This document shows, piece by piece, positions 26,771-41,166 of a stretch of DNA of 64,000 bases. Each line of letters begins with the position of its first letter. Position 1 is the first letter of the stretch. The stretch comes from Arsukibacterium sp. UBA5043 (GTDB lineage: Bacteria; Pseudomonadota; Gammaproteobacteria; Enterobacterales; Alteromonadaceae). Below the pieces are notes generated by a model. That model saw nothing but the letters and a program-made list of their open reading frames with translations, was not told the DNA's origin and did no database searches. The stretch is taken from assembly GCA_002415085.1 (NCBI GenBank), contig DIBV01000006.1, positions 486,734-550,733 on the forward strand, in the 5' to 3' direction. The translations under genes and the position numbers were made by a program.

Positions 26771-26864
26771 ACCTAATCTCGCTTATCAACTCAGGCTTAG
26801 CGGTTGGCAAAAGCCTGTTCGAGCTGTGCAACGGAGCACGACACCTAATCTCGCTTATCAACTC
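26771..26864. repeat. Degenerate tandem repeat downstream of gltD
   Basis: A 22-base exact unit, ACCTAATCTCGCTTATCAACTC at 26771-26792, recurs at 26843-26864 (72-base period); the bases after each copy are also alike (TTGC-G-TGGCA-AAGC-GT). It lies between rraA and gltD. On the minus strand it would give repeated ELISEIR peptides, which are often annotated as spurious small proteins in related genomes. More likely an intergenic repeat element. Confidence 0.65.
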
Positions 26865-26892
26865 CAGATTTGCAGATGGCACAAGCAGGTCG

Positions 26893-32785
<5,893 letters not shown>

Positions 32786-33101
32786 GCCTTACCTCCAAAC
32801 TTGCCTTGCAAATATATAATTATCTATAAAATATGAATTATTATTCTTTTATTATGATTGTTCGCTTGTGAAAGAAAATAACGAGTGTTCTTTCAGTGAC
32901 TCATGCGTTGTAGTGTATTTGCTCTAAAGTGTTTGCTTGTCTAAACACGGCGAGCTGAACAGGTATACTAAGAATAAGTTAAAAAAGCAAGTGAAGTTTA
33001 ACCGTCTGGCCGTCTATTTGGAATTGGAACTACTGTGCTTAAAATGAAAATAAATTACATGAATTGGCGTTATTTCCGCCATCTATAGCAGATTGGCATA
33101 A
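32786..33101. promoter_or_regulatory. gltB leader and promoter region
   Basis: No gene is visible in these 316 bases. The stretch next to gltB is very AT-rich (TATATAATTATCTATAAAA near 32811) with GAGGTAAGG as ribosome site. A dyad GTGTTT/AAACAC (32929-32948) could be an operator. Lrp or ArgR control, as for gltBD in E. coli, is possible but no clear site was recognised. Confidence 0.4.
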
Positions 33102-33127
33102 AAAAAAGCTGCCGCAGCAGCTTTTTT
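33102..33127 (-). terminator. Intrinsic terminator of the iadA operon
   Basis: AAAAAAGCTGC and GCAGCTTTTTT form a perfect 11-bp stem over a 4-base loop with T-run. It lies 59 bases after the iadA stop and insulates gltB, which reads the same way. It is symmetric and could act on either strand. Confidence 0.85.
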
Positions 33128-33186
33128 GGGGCCGGTCGCAGCAATGCTTTGCAAATACTTATGCTAAACACTGCTGCAGGCTGAAA

Positions 33187-34368
33187 CTATTTTTCAAACA
33201 TGCCTTTAACGGTGGCTTTGCCAGCTATCACCAACTGCCTGCCCATCGCAAATACCTGGTTTATTGCCAAATCATCGCGATTAAGTAATACCAGATCGGC
33301 ATCAAGGCCAGCAGCCAGCCGGCCTTTCTGGTGCAAACCCAGCACAGTGGCAGGGGCCTGGCTGATGGCACAGATAGCATCACTGATACTGACCTTATGC
33401 TTTAAGATGGCATCGCGGGCCGACTGATACAGGGTGCTTACCTGGCCAACCTGCAAACCAAGCAAGTCGCCACTTTTACTGTAGATAGGCAAACTGGCAT
33501 TACCGTCTGAGCTAAGGGTAAGTTGGATTGGCTCAATACCCGCCTGCAGCGCCTCGGCCAGCGCCTGTGCCGCAGCAACTTCGCCATGTTCCAGATCGTA
33601 GGCGGTGGTGCTGGTAGTAAAGTCAATGACGCCGCCCTGGCTGGCAAACTCTAACCCGGCGTTAAATACCGAGCGGTTGCGGTTCATATGGGTAGGGTAG
33701 AATTGTTTTACACTAAGCTCAGTGCCGGCAACGGCATCATAAATTGGCTGCAGAATACGCTCACCCGCACCCATATGCACACTGACAATACCGCCTTTGC
33801 CAGACAGAATACCGCCCACTTTAGCCGCTGATGCCACTTTTCTGATTTCATCTGTGGTTGGCTGCGATGAACGGTGATCGCTTATGGCGATTTCACCAAC
33901 CCCGATAAATTTATCAATCAGAATAAGGTCATCAGTAATACTGCCGGTCAGGGTACGGCAAGGCACCTGATAAGAGCCGGTATGACAGTACGTGGTGATA
34001 CCTTCAGTTTGCAGCGCATGGGCTTTTGCCAGTAAGTTGGTCAGCGTTCTGGTGGTGGCATCGGTGCCCAGTACCCCTATCGCCGTGGTAACACCGCCTA
34101 ATGTTGCATCTGTCAGCTGCATTTCCGGGGTGCGGCTGGCAAAACCGCCCTCACCGCCGCCGCCAATAAAGTGGACCAGCGAGTCAACAAAGCCCGGTAC
34201 CGCAATATTGTTGCTGCCGTCTATAACGGTAAGGGGCAGATCGCTGCCCCCAGCGCTGAATTGCGAACCAATGGCAATAATTTTGCCGCCGGCCATAATT
34301 ATGTCTTGTTTGCCAAGATGCTGTGGCGCGTAAACCTCGACATTTTTAATCAGAAAAATTGTGTTCAA
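33187..34368 (-). CDS. iadA: Isoaspartyl dipeptidase-like amidohydrolase
   Basis: About 394 residues from a TTG (34366-34368) after AACGAGGTTAT; an upstream ATG would add 21 unlikely residues. The match to E. coli IadA is close through the whole length: GFVDSLVHFIGGGGEGGF, TGSYQVP, GEIAISDHRS, VSVHMGAGE, PTHMNRN and LSSDGN. IadA removes N-terminal isoaspartyl (beta-Asp) residues from dipeptides, including beta-Asp-Arg. Two metal-ligand positions differ from the E. coli sequence I recall: the first His of the HxH pair is Leu64, and the carbamylated Lys is Glu159. The other ligands and catalytic Tyr and Glu are present. It follows the YfcC carrier gene by 10 bases. It may cleave cyanophycin dipeptides, or be altered in activity. 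Confidence 0.85.
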   Translation of the reverse strand: MNTIFLIKNVEVYAPQHLGKQDIIMAGGKIIAIGSQFSAGGSDLPLTVIDGSNNIAVPGFVDSLVHFIGGGGEGGFASRTPEMQLTDATLGGVTTAIGVLGTDATTRTLTNLLAKAHALQTEGITTYCHTGSYQVPCRTLTGSITDDLILIDKFIGVGEIAISDHRSSQPTTDEIRKVASAAKVGGILSGKGGIVSVHMGAGERILQPIYDAVAGTELSVKQFYPTHMNRNRSVFNAGLEFASQGGVIDFTTSTTAYDLEHGEVAAAQALAEALQAGIEPIQLTLSSDGNASLPIYSKSGDLLGLQVGQVSTLYQSARDAILKHKVSISDAICAISQAPATVLGLHQKGRLAAGLDADLVLLNRDDLAINQVFAMGRQLVIAGKATVKGMFEK

Positions 34369-34378
34369 AATAACCTCG

Positions 34379-35863
34379 TTACTGATAGCCAATAGCAACC
34401 GCAACCAGCATAAAGATACTGGCCAGGGCAAACAGCCACAGTTGTAATTTCCAGACGAATTTCAGCCAGATAGTCCAGTCTACCCGAACCACGCCCAGGC
34501 AGCCGATAAGTGCGGCAGATGTAGGAATAATGCAGTTAGTCAGGCCGTCACCGAGCTGAAAAGCCAGCACAGCAATTTGCCGGCTTAAGCCGACCATATC
34601 GGCCAGTGGCGCAATTAATGGCATGGTCAGCGCAGCCTGGCCTGAACCGGAGGCGACAAAGAAATTAAATACCGACTGAATAACCAGCATCAGCCAGGCA
34701 GATAAATAAGCAGGTAAGTCGCCAAGCGCCTGGCCTGAATAGTACAGCAGGGTATTAAGTACCGACGGCGTTTCTGGATTATCACCACCGAGCAGCAGCA
34801 CTATGCCTTTGGCCATACCGACAATCAGCGCAGCCGGCAGTAGCTCAGCCGCACCTTGCTTAAAACCATCGGCAGCATCGTTTACCCTGAGCCTTTTACC
34901 CACTACCGCGATGATGGCGATAACTATACCGATAGTAAAAAACTGGCTGGCAATTTCCGGAATATAGTACTGGCGGGCGGTAACCCCCCAGATAATCCAG
35001 ATCAGGCCGGCAAAAAATGCCAGGAGAATAACACTGTCGATATTGCTGTAGCTGTTTACTGCCTGCTGCTGTTGCTGGCTTCGTAACTTCTGATCGCTGG
35101 CAAAACTGAGCGAGCTTTCTGGGTCGCGTTTAATTCTGGCGGCGTAGCGCATGGTAAAAATAACCCCGAACAGGGTAAACACCAGCCACATCACTAAGCG
35201 CAGATCAGCACCCGATAATAATGGGATCTCGGCAATGCCCTGCGCAATAGCCACATTAAACGGGTTCATCCAGCTGGTGGCAAAACCTATCTGGGTCGCT
35301 ATGTAAGTTACCAGCACGGTGGTAATCGCATCGTAGCCCAGCGCCAGCATTAACGGCAGCAGCACGATGCAAAAAGCAATGGCCTCTTCTCCCATGCCAA
35401 AAATGGCACCGCCTAATGAGAACAACACAAACAGCAAAGGAATAAATACAAATTCCAGCCGTTTGGTTTTTTCAATTAACGCCAGAATGCCATTGTGAAT
35501 AGCACCGGTTTTCATAATGATGCCAAAAGCACCCCCGGTAAGCAGGATAAAGGCGATAACGCCCACTGCCGAGCCCCACTTGTTACCTGACACCATGCCT
35601 TCAAAGGCATAGTTTAAAAAGCCGACCCCGCCGCCTTCGGCAAACAGCGGTACGCCGGCACTGCTGTCGGTTGCCAGGGTAAAGCTGTCAGGGTCAATCC
35701 GGCTTTTGGCTTTAACGGCACTGTCAGTTTCCGCGGCCACTTCAATAATATCGAATGAGCCGGCCGGAATAAGGTGCGATGCTAACGCTGCCAGGATCAT
35801 CACAAAAAACAGGATGACAAAGGCGTCCGGCATCGACACCGGTTGTTTTACTTGGTTAGCCAT
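34379..35863 (-). CDS. YfcC-family carrier, probable (di)peptide or amino-acid transporter
   Basis: A 494-residue protein with about twelve membrane spans and the YfcC/DcuC-type start MPDAFVILFFVMILAALASHLIPAGSFDI. Other conserved pieces are GMGEEAIAFCIVLLPLMLALG, SGSGQAALTMPLIAPLAD and a DGLTNCIIPTSAALIG end, typical of the C4-dicarboxylate/basic amino-acid related carrier superfamily. The transported compound is not known from sequence. It lies between a TonB receptor and an isoaspartyl dipeptidase gene, so uptake of beta-Asp-Arg dipeptides or of arginine is a reasonable guess. Its AAGGCTTACCCT ribosome site is clear. Confidence 0.85.
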   Translation of the reverse strand: MANQVKQPVSMPDAFVILFFVMILAALASHLIPAGSFDIIEVAAETDSAVKAKSRIDPDSFTLATDSSAGVPLFAEGGGVGFLNYAFEGMVSGNKWGSAVGVIAFILLTGGAFGIIMKTGAIHNGILALIEKTKRLEFVFIPLLFVLFSLGGAIFGMGEEAIAFCIVLLPLMLALGYDAITTVLVTYIATQIGFATSWMNPFNVAIAQGIAEIPLLSGADLRLVMWLVFTLFGVIFTMRYAARIKRDPESSLSFASDQKLRSQQQQQAVNSYSNIDSVILLAFFAGLIWIIWGVTARQYYIPEIASQFFTIGIVIAIIAVVGKRLRVNDAADGFKQGAAELLPAALIVGMAKGIVLLLGGDNPETPSVLNTLLYYSGQALGDLPAYLSAWLMLVIQSVFNFFVASGSGQAALTMPLIAPLADMVGLSRQIAVLAFQLGDGLTNCIIPTSAALIGCLGVVRVDWTIWLKFVWKLQLWLFALASIFMLVAVAIGYQ

Positions 35864-35937
35864 AGGGTAAGCCTTGTAATAGCTATCGGTGATTGGCGGG
35901 CGGGAGAGTTATAGTCTCACGCCCACCGCTTTAATAA

Positions 35938-38865
35938 TTAAAAGAAATAGCTAAAGGATACACGATAGTTGCGGCCAAAGGCGTTGTGGTTAATCGAGTC
36001 GAAGCCGCGGCTGCTGCCGTACACAGCTGGCGGATCACGATCCAGCAGGTTATCGACAGTAAAGTTTAGCGAAGCATGCTCAAAGTCATAACCAATGTTT
36101 GCCCGCAGGGTGGTCCAGGATGACACATCACGATTGCCGTCTGCATCAATCAGCCCTAACTCATCCAGCTCGTCCAGGTTACGGCTACGCAGCCGCGCGG
36201 TATCATCCTGATAAGAAGAAGTGTACAGCGCGGTCAGGCCCAGATAAAGCGCCTCACCACTCCAGGAAATACTGGCACTGCCAATGTTTTCCGGGTAACG
36301 GAAGGTGCCAATCAGCGCTTCAACTTCATCCGAGCCCGCTTTATTGCGATCAAACTCCAGATAATGAGTCCAGTCCAGATCCAGGCCTAAACGGCCAGCG
36401 GCCAAATCAAGCGTATGACTGAAGCGGGCATCAATGCCGCTGACGTCCTGCCGGCCAACGTTGTTCAGCTGGATAACATGGTCGCGGAATAACGGCAGTT
36501 CAGCAAAACGTGGATTATCGTACTCAACCCAGGCATCGAGAATTTCTGCCATATTGGCACCGTCATCTTCTACAGTGCGTCCGGCTGAATCGGTAACATC
36601 GCAGAGTGCCGGATCGTAGGAGATCCCTAACTCACCGTCAGGTACCAGACCGCAATGGCGGACACTGGCGTCAGTCGCCGTGCGGGCCAACATCGCTGTC
36701 ATATCGGTATCAACCAGCTTTTTATGCTCAAACTGCCAGTAATCTACCGTCAGGGTCGTGTCCTGGGTTGGGCTCCAGCCAAAACCGACACTGACAGACT
36801 CTGAGGTTTCAGCTTGCAGCGCGGCGTTACCCAGCTCCAGTACATTCGGGCTGCTGGTAAAGCCAGCGCCTTCACAGTACAAATCTGATACCGTCTGATT
36901 AGCACTGCAGTCAAACGTTGCGGTAGTGGTTCTGAGTTTTACCCCTGCCTGAGTAAGTGATGGGGCCCGGAACGACGTTGCCCAGGAGGCTCGAATAACC
37001 AGGCTATCCAGTGGCCGCCAGGTAATGCCAACTTTAGGGTTAAAAGTGCTGCCAAAGTCGTCATAGTGATCATAACGACCCGCCAGCTGCAGCTCGACAG
37101 TATCGGTCAGCGGGGCATAAATTTCAGCAAAGGCTGCCATCTGGATCCGGTCGGCGGCAGACAGGCTGGAGCCAAAACCAAACACATCTACCAGATAGCC
37201 ATTGGCGGCACTGGCCCGGGCATTGGCAGAGGGGGTATCGGTAATTTCTTCTTTACGCAGCTCCAGACCAAAGGCGGAACGCACCAGCTGACCATTAAAT
37301 TCAAATAAATCGCCGCTGAAGCGTACATCCCAGCCATAAACCGTGCTGACACCATCGCGGGTCGGAACCTCCTGCGCCAGCGCTAACAGGGCTTCGTTGG
37401 CAGCATCATTGGCTAAGAATGGGTTGTAAACACCTGCCAGACCCGCGCCACTGCTGCAGCTCAGGCTGTCAGCGTCACTGTCATAACTGGCGATACTGCC
37501 ATCCTGACATAGCTCGCCGGCAATAGCGGCATGATATTTATAACGGTTATAAATGCCGGCAATCGCTTGCTGCTCTGATTCTGAACGGGATAACAGCACA
37601 GCGGTTTCCCAGTCCCAGTTTTCTGTGCTACCTGCCAGACTGCTGACCAGCCGGAATGAATCACTGGTAACTTCTACTGTTCTGGGCGTATTAAAGCGGC
37701 CATCAAACCTGAACCCCCACAAGCGCTGACCTGCTTCACTGGTAAAGGGATCGATGTAAATTTGATCCAGTAAGCTGTCACGAACCGCAGCAGGGAACAC
37801 GTCAAGTGCCGTTTCCTGCACCCATGGGCCTTCTTCATCACTTATCTGGTTAATCGGCGCCGGGCTGGATGAGGATACAGACGAGGTATGACTATAGAAG
37901 AAGTCGGTATTCCAGATCAGATTGTTGCTGAATTCTTTACGGAAGTTAAAACCGGCAGAGGCGCTTTCAAACGGGGTTTCCAGCACATCGTCCTGATTAG
38001 CATAGTAAGCGCAGATCTGTTCGCCCAGTTCAGTAGTCACTAGTGGGCTGGTGCAGCCGGGGCTGGCTATTTCGTTGCCATCTACCGTAGACCAGTAATA
38101 AATATTCGGTATGCCCTTGGGTAAGTAAGAGTAATTGCTGACCAGATTGGGCTCACGGGTAAACTCACGGTCCTGGGCGGTGTAGCCTTTGCGATCGTAT
38201 AAATCGGCGAACAGGGTTAAATTGCCGCCAGCCAGCTCAGTGCCTATCACGATATTGGCATTTATCCGGCTGTCGTCTGATGAGGCTGTACTGTTGCCAT
38301 AGGATAAATTCAGCTCTGCGCCTTCATAATCCTTCTTCAGAATATAGTTGATTACCCCAGCCACGGCATCAGCGCCATAAATCGCTGAAGCACCGGTTGC
38401 CAGCACTTCGATCCGCTCAATTGCTGCTAGCGGAATGCTGTTTACGTCGACAAAGTTCTGGGTGCCTGCTGCAAAAGAAGATGCCGCAACCCGCCGGCCA
38501 TTTACCAGGGTAAGTGTTGAAGAGGGGCCCAGGCCACGTAATGACGCTGCCGCCTGGCCTGCAGGAGTAGAAGTTGATGTCGCGCCGCTTTCAGAGGTAG
38601 AGAAAGTACCACTACCGCCACGTACCTGGCCTAAATCTTTCAGTAGATCATAAACTGAACTGGCACCGGAGTTTTTAATGTCCTCAGCTGAAATAACGAC
38701 TAACGGCTGGGTGCCTTCCAGATCAACACCTTTGATCCGCGAACCGGTTACTTCAATTCGTTCGACTTTTTGTTCTTCTTTGGCTGTTTCCTGCTCTGCA
38801 TAGCTAACAGGAGACGCAAGTAAGCTGCCGGCAATAGCCAGCGCCAGCGGGGTTAATTTACGCAT
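35938..38865 (-). CDS. TonB-dependent outer-membrane receptor
   Basis: A 975-residue receptor. Signal peptide ends near SYAEQE (residue 24). The TonB-box-like region RIEVTGSRIKGVDLEG precedes a plug domain (SGASSVYDLLKDLGQVRGGSG ... ERIEVLATGASAIYGADAVAGVINYILKKDYEG). The rest is a 22-strand barrel ending in Phe (YRVSFSYFF). It belongs to the large-receptor group common in Alteromonadales that imports peptides, polysaccharides or siderophores. It begins the operon TonB receptor, YfcC carrier, iadA, divergent from a cyanophycinase-like gene, so its ligand may be soluble cyanophycin peptides. No PRK-like FecR or sigma gene is adjacent. Confidence 0.93.
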   Translation of the reverse strand: MRKLTPLALAIAGSLLASPVSYAEQETAKEEQKVERIEVTGSRIKGVDLEGTQPLVVISAEDIKNSGASSVYDLLKDLGQVRGGSGTFSTSESGATSTSTPAGQAAASLRGLGPSSTLTLVNGRRVAASSFAAGTQNFVDVNSIPLAAIERIEVLATGASAIYGADAVAGVINYILKKDYEGAELNLSYGNSTASSDDSRINANIVIGTELAGGNLTLFADLYDRKGYTAQDREFTREPNLVSNYSYLPKGIPNIYYWSTVDGNEIASPGCTSPLVTTELGEQICAYYANQDDVLETPFESASAGFNFRKEFSNNLIWNTDFFYSHTSSVSSSSPAPINQISDEEGPWVQETALDVFPAAVRDSLLDQIYIDPFTSEAGQRLWGFRFDGRFNTPRTVEVTSDSFRLVSSLAGSTENWDWETAVLLSRSESEQQAIAGIYNRYKYHAAIAGELCQDGSIASYDSDADSLSCSSGAGLAGVYNPFLANDAANEALLALAQEVPTRDGVSTVYGWDVRFSGDLFEFNGQLVRSAFGLELRKEEITDTPSANARASAANGYLVDVFGFGSSLSAADRIQMAAFAEIYAPLTDTVELQLAGRYDHYDDFGSTFNPKVGITWRPLDSLVIRASWATSFRAPSLTQAGVKLRTTTATFDCSANQTVSDLYCEGAGFTSSPNVLELGNAALQAETSESVSVGFGWSPTQDTTLTVDYWQFEHKKLVDTDMTAMLARTATDASVRHCGLVPDGELGISYDPALCDVTDSAGRTVEDDGANMAEILDAWVEYDNPRFAELPLFRDHVIQLNNVGRQDVSGIDARFSHTLDLAAGRLGLDLDWTHYLEFDRNKAGSDEVEALIGTFRYPENIGSASISWSGEALYLGLTALYTSSYQDDTARLRSRNLDELDELGLIDADGNRDVSSWTTLRANIGYDFEHASLNFTVDNLLDRDPPAVYGSSRGFDSINHNAFGRNYRVSFSYFF

Positions 38866-39285
38866 AATAATACCTGTGTTTTTCAGGCACGCGATCAGCT
38901 AAGGATCAGCCATACCTGATATTTGCTTTATTTTTGCTGTAATGGGTTTGTTGGAACTGAGAACCTCAGGTCAACCGCAGTTGCCTGATAAGTTTCTATT
39001 CGTTAAACCACTCGGAAAGGTAGTAGGACGAATAGTGATATGAGCCGAGCATTAGTGCTTTCTTTAACATATCGCTACTTTGAAAAGTGAGTATTTAATT
39101 AAAAAATATATTTTTTGCTGTTCGGTACTAACCAAATTGGCGCCAAAAGCAATCTTATTTCTACTTCTAATTGGCAAAGAAGTCAATACAGGATAATCTG
39201 TATGCCTTAAATATGGGGTTAGCGCCTGGCGCATTATCAGTAGTCTGCAGGCCCTGGTGGCCTGAAAAACAATAAGAAAGAGCCG
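38866..39285. promoter_or_regulatory. Divergent control region between receptor and cyanophycinase genes
   Basis: 420 bases without a gene. The middle (39061-39130) is very AT-rich, with a run of T and A that could hold two divergent promoters. No known operator is recognised; I saw no clear arginine-repressor site. A shared regulator for both arms is expected from the layout but not shown. Confidence 0.4.
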
Positions 39286-41127
39286 ATGAAAAAAATAACT
39301 ACTTGTTTATCAGCCATTTTAATGGCAATGCCGGTTTTTACTCTTAGTGCCAATGATGACAATAGAACGATGCCTGAATACTCGATGCTATTGATGGGAG
39401 GAGGGCTTGCTACCTGCAGCTCAACCAGCACCCGGCATTGTCTGAGTAGCGACGTATTTTCTGATGCAGCGAAAAAGCACAGCTTGTTTCAGTTAAGTCC
39501 CGAACATCTGCAAGCAATTAACAGTAAGAGTTTCTGGTCAGAAGATCGGATTATTGAACAGCAGCAAACCCTGGCAATTTTAGAGTTTTTGCGTGGACAG
39601 CTGGCTAATGACACCGTATCTGAACGCGAGTTGCTTCGGTTATGGCGCAGCGCAGAGATTGAAGTCGATGGTATCTGGGTATCTGGCCGGGCGGTTTATA
39701 ATGGCTTAAACGGCCGTGAATTAAATTTTGTACTGGATCAGCTCGAAGTGCCGGTAATGACTGAGAGCAAAGCTAATCGCAGCAGTCAGCGCAGCAGGGA
39801 ATTTGCCGATTTAGCGAACACCAAAAATAATTTCACTAAAGAATTGTATCAGCAATTTGTTTCGATGGCGCAACAGATCGCGGGTGAGCAGCGTAAACCC
39901 AGGATCCTGGTGGTCACTGCGTCATCACGTGACCCATTATCAGCTGTTGATTTTTATACCAATTTATTTACAGAAGCCGGTGCGGATGTCAGTTGGTTAC
40001 CGATCAGTGCTGCTTATCAGGCCGCATGGCAAAGCGGTGATAAAAATAGCTGTGCTGAACTGGATAAACATCTGGCAGAACAGCATGGCAGTTACCAACG
40101 CCGTCGCGTTTACCCGGATTTAATGGACCAGAAAACAGAGTTTTGCCAGGCTGGCAGTAAAGGCGCGGTAGCGAAAATTCGCCGGGCAGATGGTATCTTT
40201 TTTAATGGTGGCGACCAGCTCTTAACCTTAAAAGCGCTGCGGCTGGATGACGGCTCCGCCTCAGCTGAGTTGCAGCAAATAGAACGAATGCTGGCAGCGG
40301 GACAAATTGTAGTGGCTGGCACCAGCGCCGGCACAGCCGTGATGTCGGGTGGCAGCTTTAATGGCCAACGCACCCCGATGATTACCAATGGTGATAGCTT
40401 TAATGCCATGCAATTTGGCGCCTTTGATCTGCCCGCGCCGGAACCAGGCTGTGACAAAGATCTTAGTTGTAACAATGGCCTGGCCGAAAGCCACCTTACC
40501 TATAGTGGCAGTGGTGGTCTGGGGTTATTTCGCTGGGGTGTGCTTGATACTCATTTTTCTGAACGTGGCCGGCAGGGCAGATTGATCCGCTTGTTGCATG
40601 ATACACAGAGCCGCTTCGGCTTTGGTATTGATGAAAATACCGGTTTGCTGGTTGGTTTTGGCGGTGATGCTGCACAGCGGGCCGTGCGAATGGCGGTAAC
40701 TGGTGAGTCAGGTGTGTACGTTGTTGATATGAGCAATGCCAATAGCAGTGGTGAAGGCAGTGCGTTGACTCTACGCAATGTGGCAACCCATTATCTGACC
40801 CGGGGTGATGAATTGGAGATAAATGCCAATCTGTTACGCAGTCGGTTTGCCGACTGGAAATTTGCGCCCAACAATCTGGCTCAACCGTTACTTAGCTCAG
40901 GTGAAATATTTGAGCGCGACAATTATAAGCAAGTTAGTCATTTGCTGTGTATAACCCAGGCACGTCAGGCGGAAGGACGCGCTGTTAAGGTAGGTCAGGG
41001 TTATGCAGTGACGGTGTATAAAGACCATAGTTCTTATACCCGTCAAGGCAGCTTCAAACAGCAAGCCGAAGAGATTGCATACTGTTCATATCGGAATATG
41101 ATGGTAGATCTGCAACCTGCCAACTAA
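39286..41127 (+). CDS. Exported cyanophycinase-like serine peptidase (S51)
   Basis: A 613-residue protein with a signal peptide (residues 1-21, ending TLSA). The S51 motifs are in place: a start LLMGGGLATCSS, LVVTASSRDP near residue 210, ADGIFFNGGDQLLTLKAL near 300, and AGTSAGTAVMSGG with nucleophile Ser347, followed by GFGIDENTGLLV. These are the cyanophycinase motifs that cut multi-L-arginyl-poly-L-aspartate into beta-Asp-Arg dipeptides. The length and signal peptide fit the extracellular CphE type rather than the 30-kDa cytoplasmic CphB. It is divergent from a TonB receptor, a YfcC carrier and an isoaspartyl dipeptidase gene, so the set may use cyanophycin as carbon and nitrogen source. 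The exact substrate needs a test. Confidence 0.75.
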   Translation: MKKITTCLSAILMAMPVFTLSANDDNRTMPEYSMLLMGGGLATCSSTSTRHCLSSDVFSDAAKKHSLFQLSPEHLQAINSKSFWSEDRIIEQQQTLAILEFLRGQLANDTVSERELLRLWRSAEIEVDGIWVSGRAVYNGLNGRELNFVLDQLEVPVMTESKANRSSQRSREFADLANTKNNFTKELYQQFVSMAQQIAGEQRKPRILVVTASSRDPLSAVDFYTNLFTEAGADVSWLPISAAYQAAWQSGDKNSCAELDKHLAEQHGSYQRRRVYPDLMDQKTEFCQAGSKGAVAKIRRADGIFFNGGDQLLTLKALRLDDGSASAELQQIERMLAAGQIVVAGTSAGTAVMSGGSFNGQRTPMITNGDSFNAMQFGAFDLPAPEPGCDKDLSCNNGLAESHLTYSGSGGLGLFRWGVLDTHFSERGRQGRLIRLLHDTQSRFGFGIDENTGLLVGFGGDAAQRAVRMAVTGESGVYVVDMSNANSSGEGSALTLRNVATHYLTRGDELEINANLLRSRFADWKFAPNNLAQPLLSSGEIFERDNYKQVSHLLCITQARQAEGRAVKVGQGYAVTVYKDHSSYTRQGSFKQQAEEIAYCSYRNMMVDLQPAN

Positions 41128-41166
41128 GATAGTTGTGGATAATGGCTTTGTAAAGGGTATCGAATA

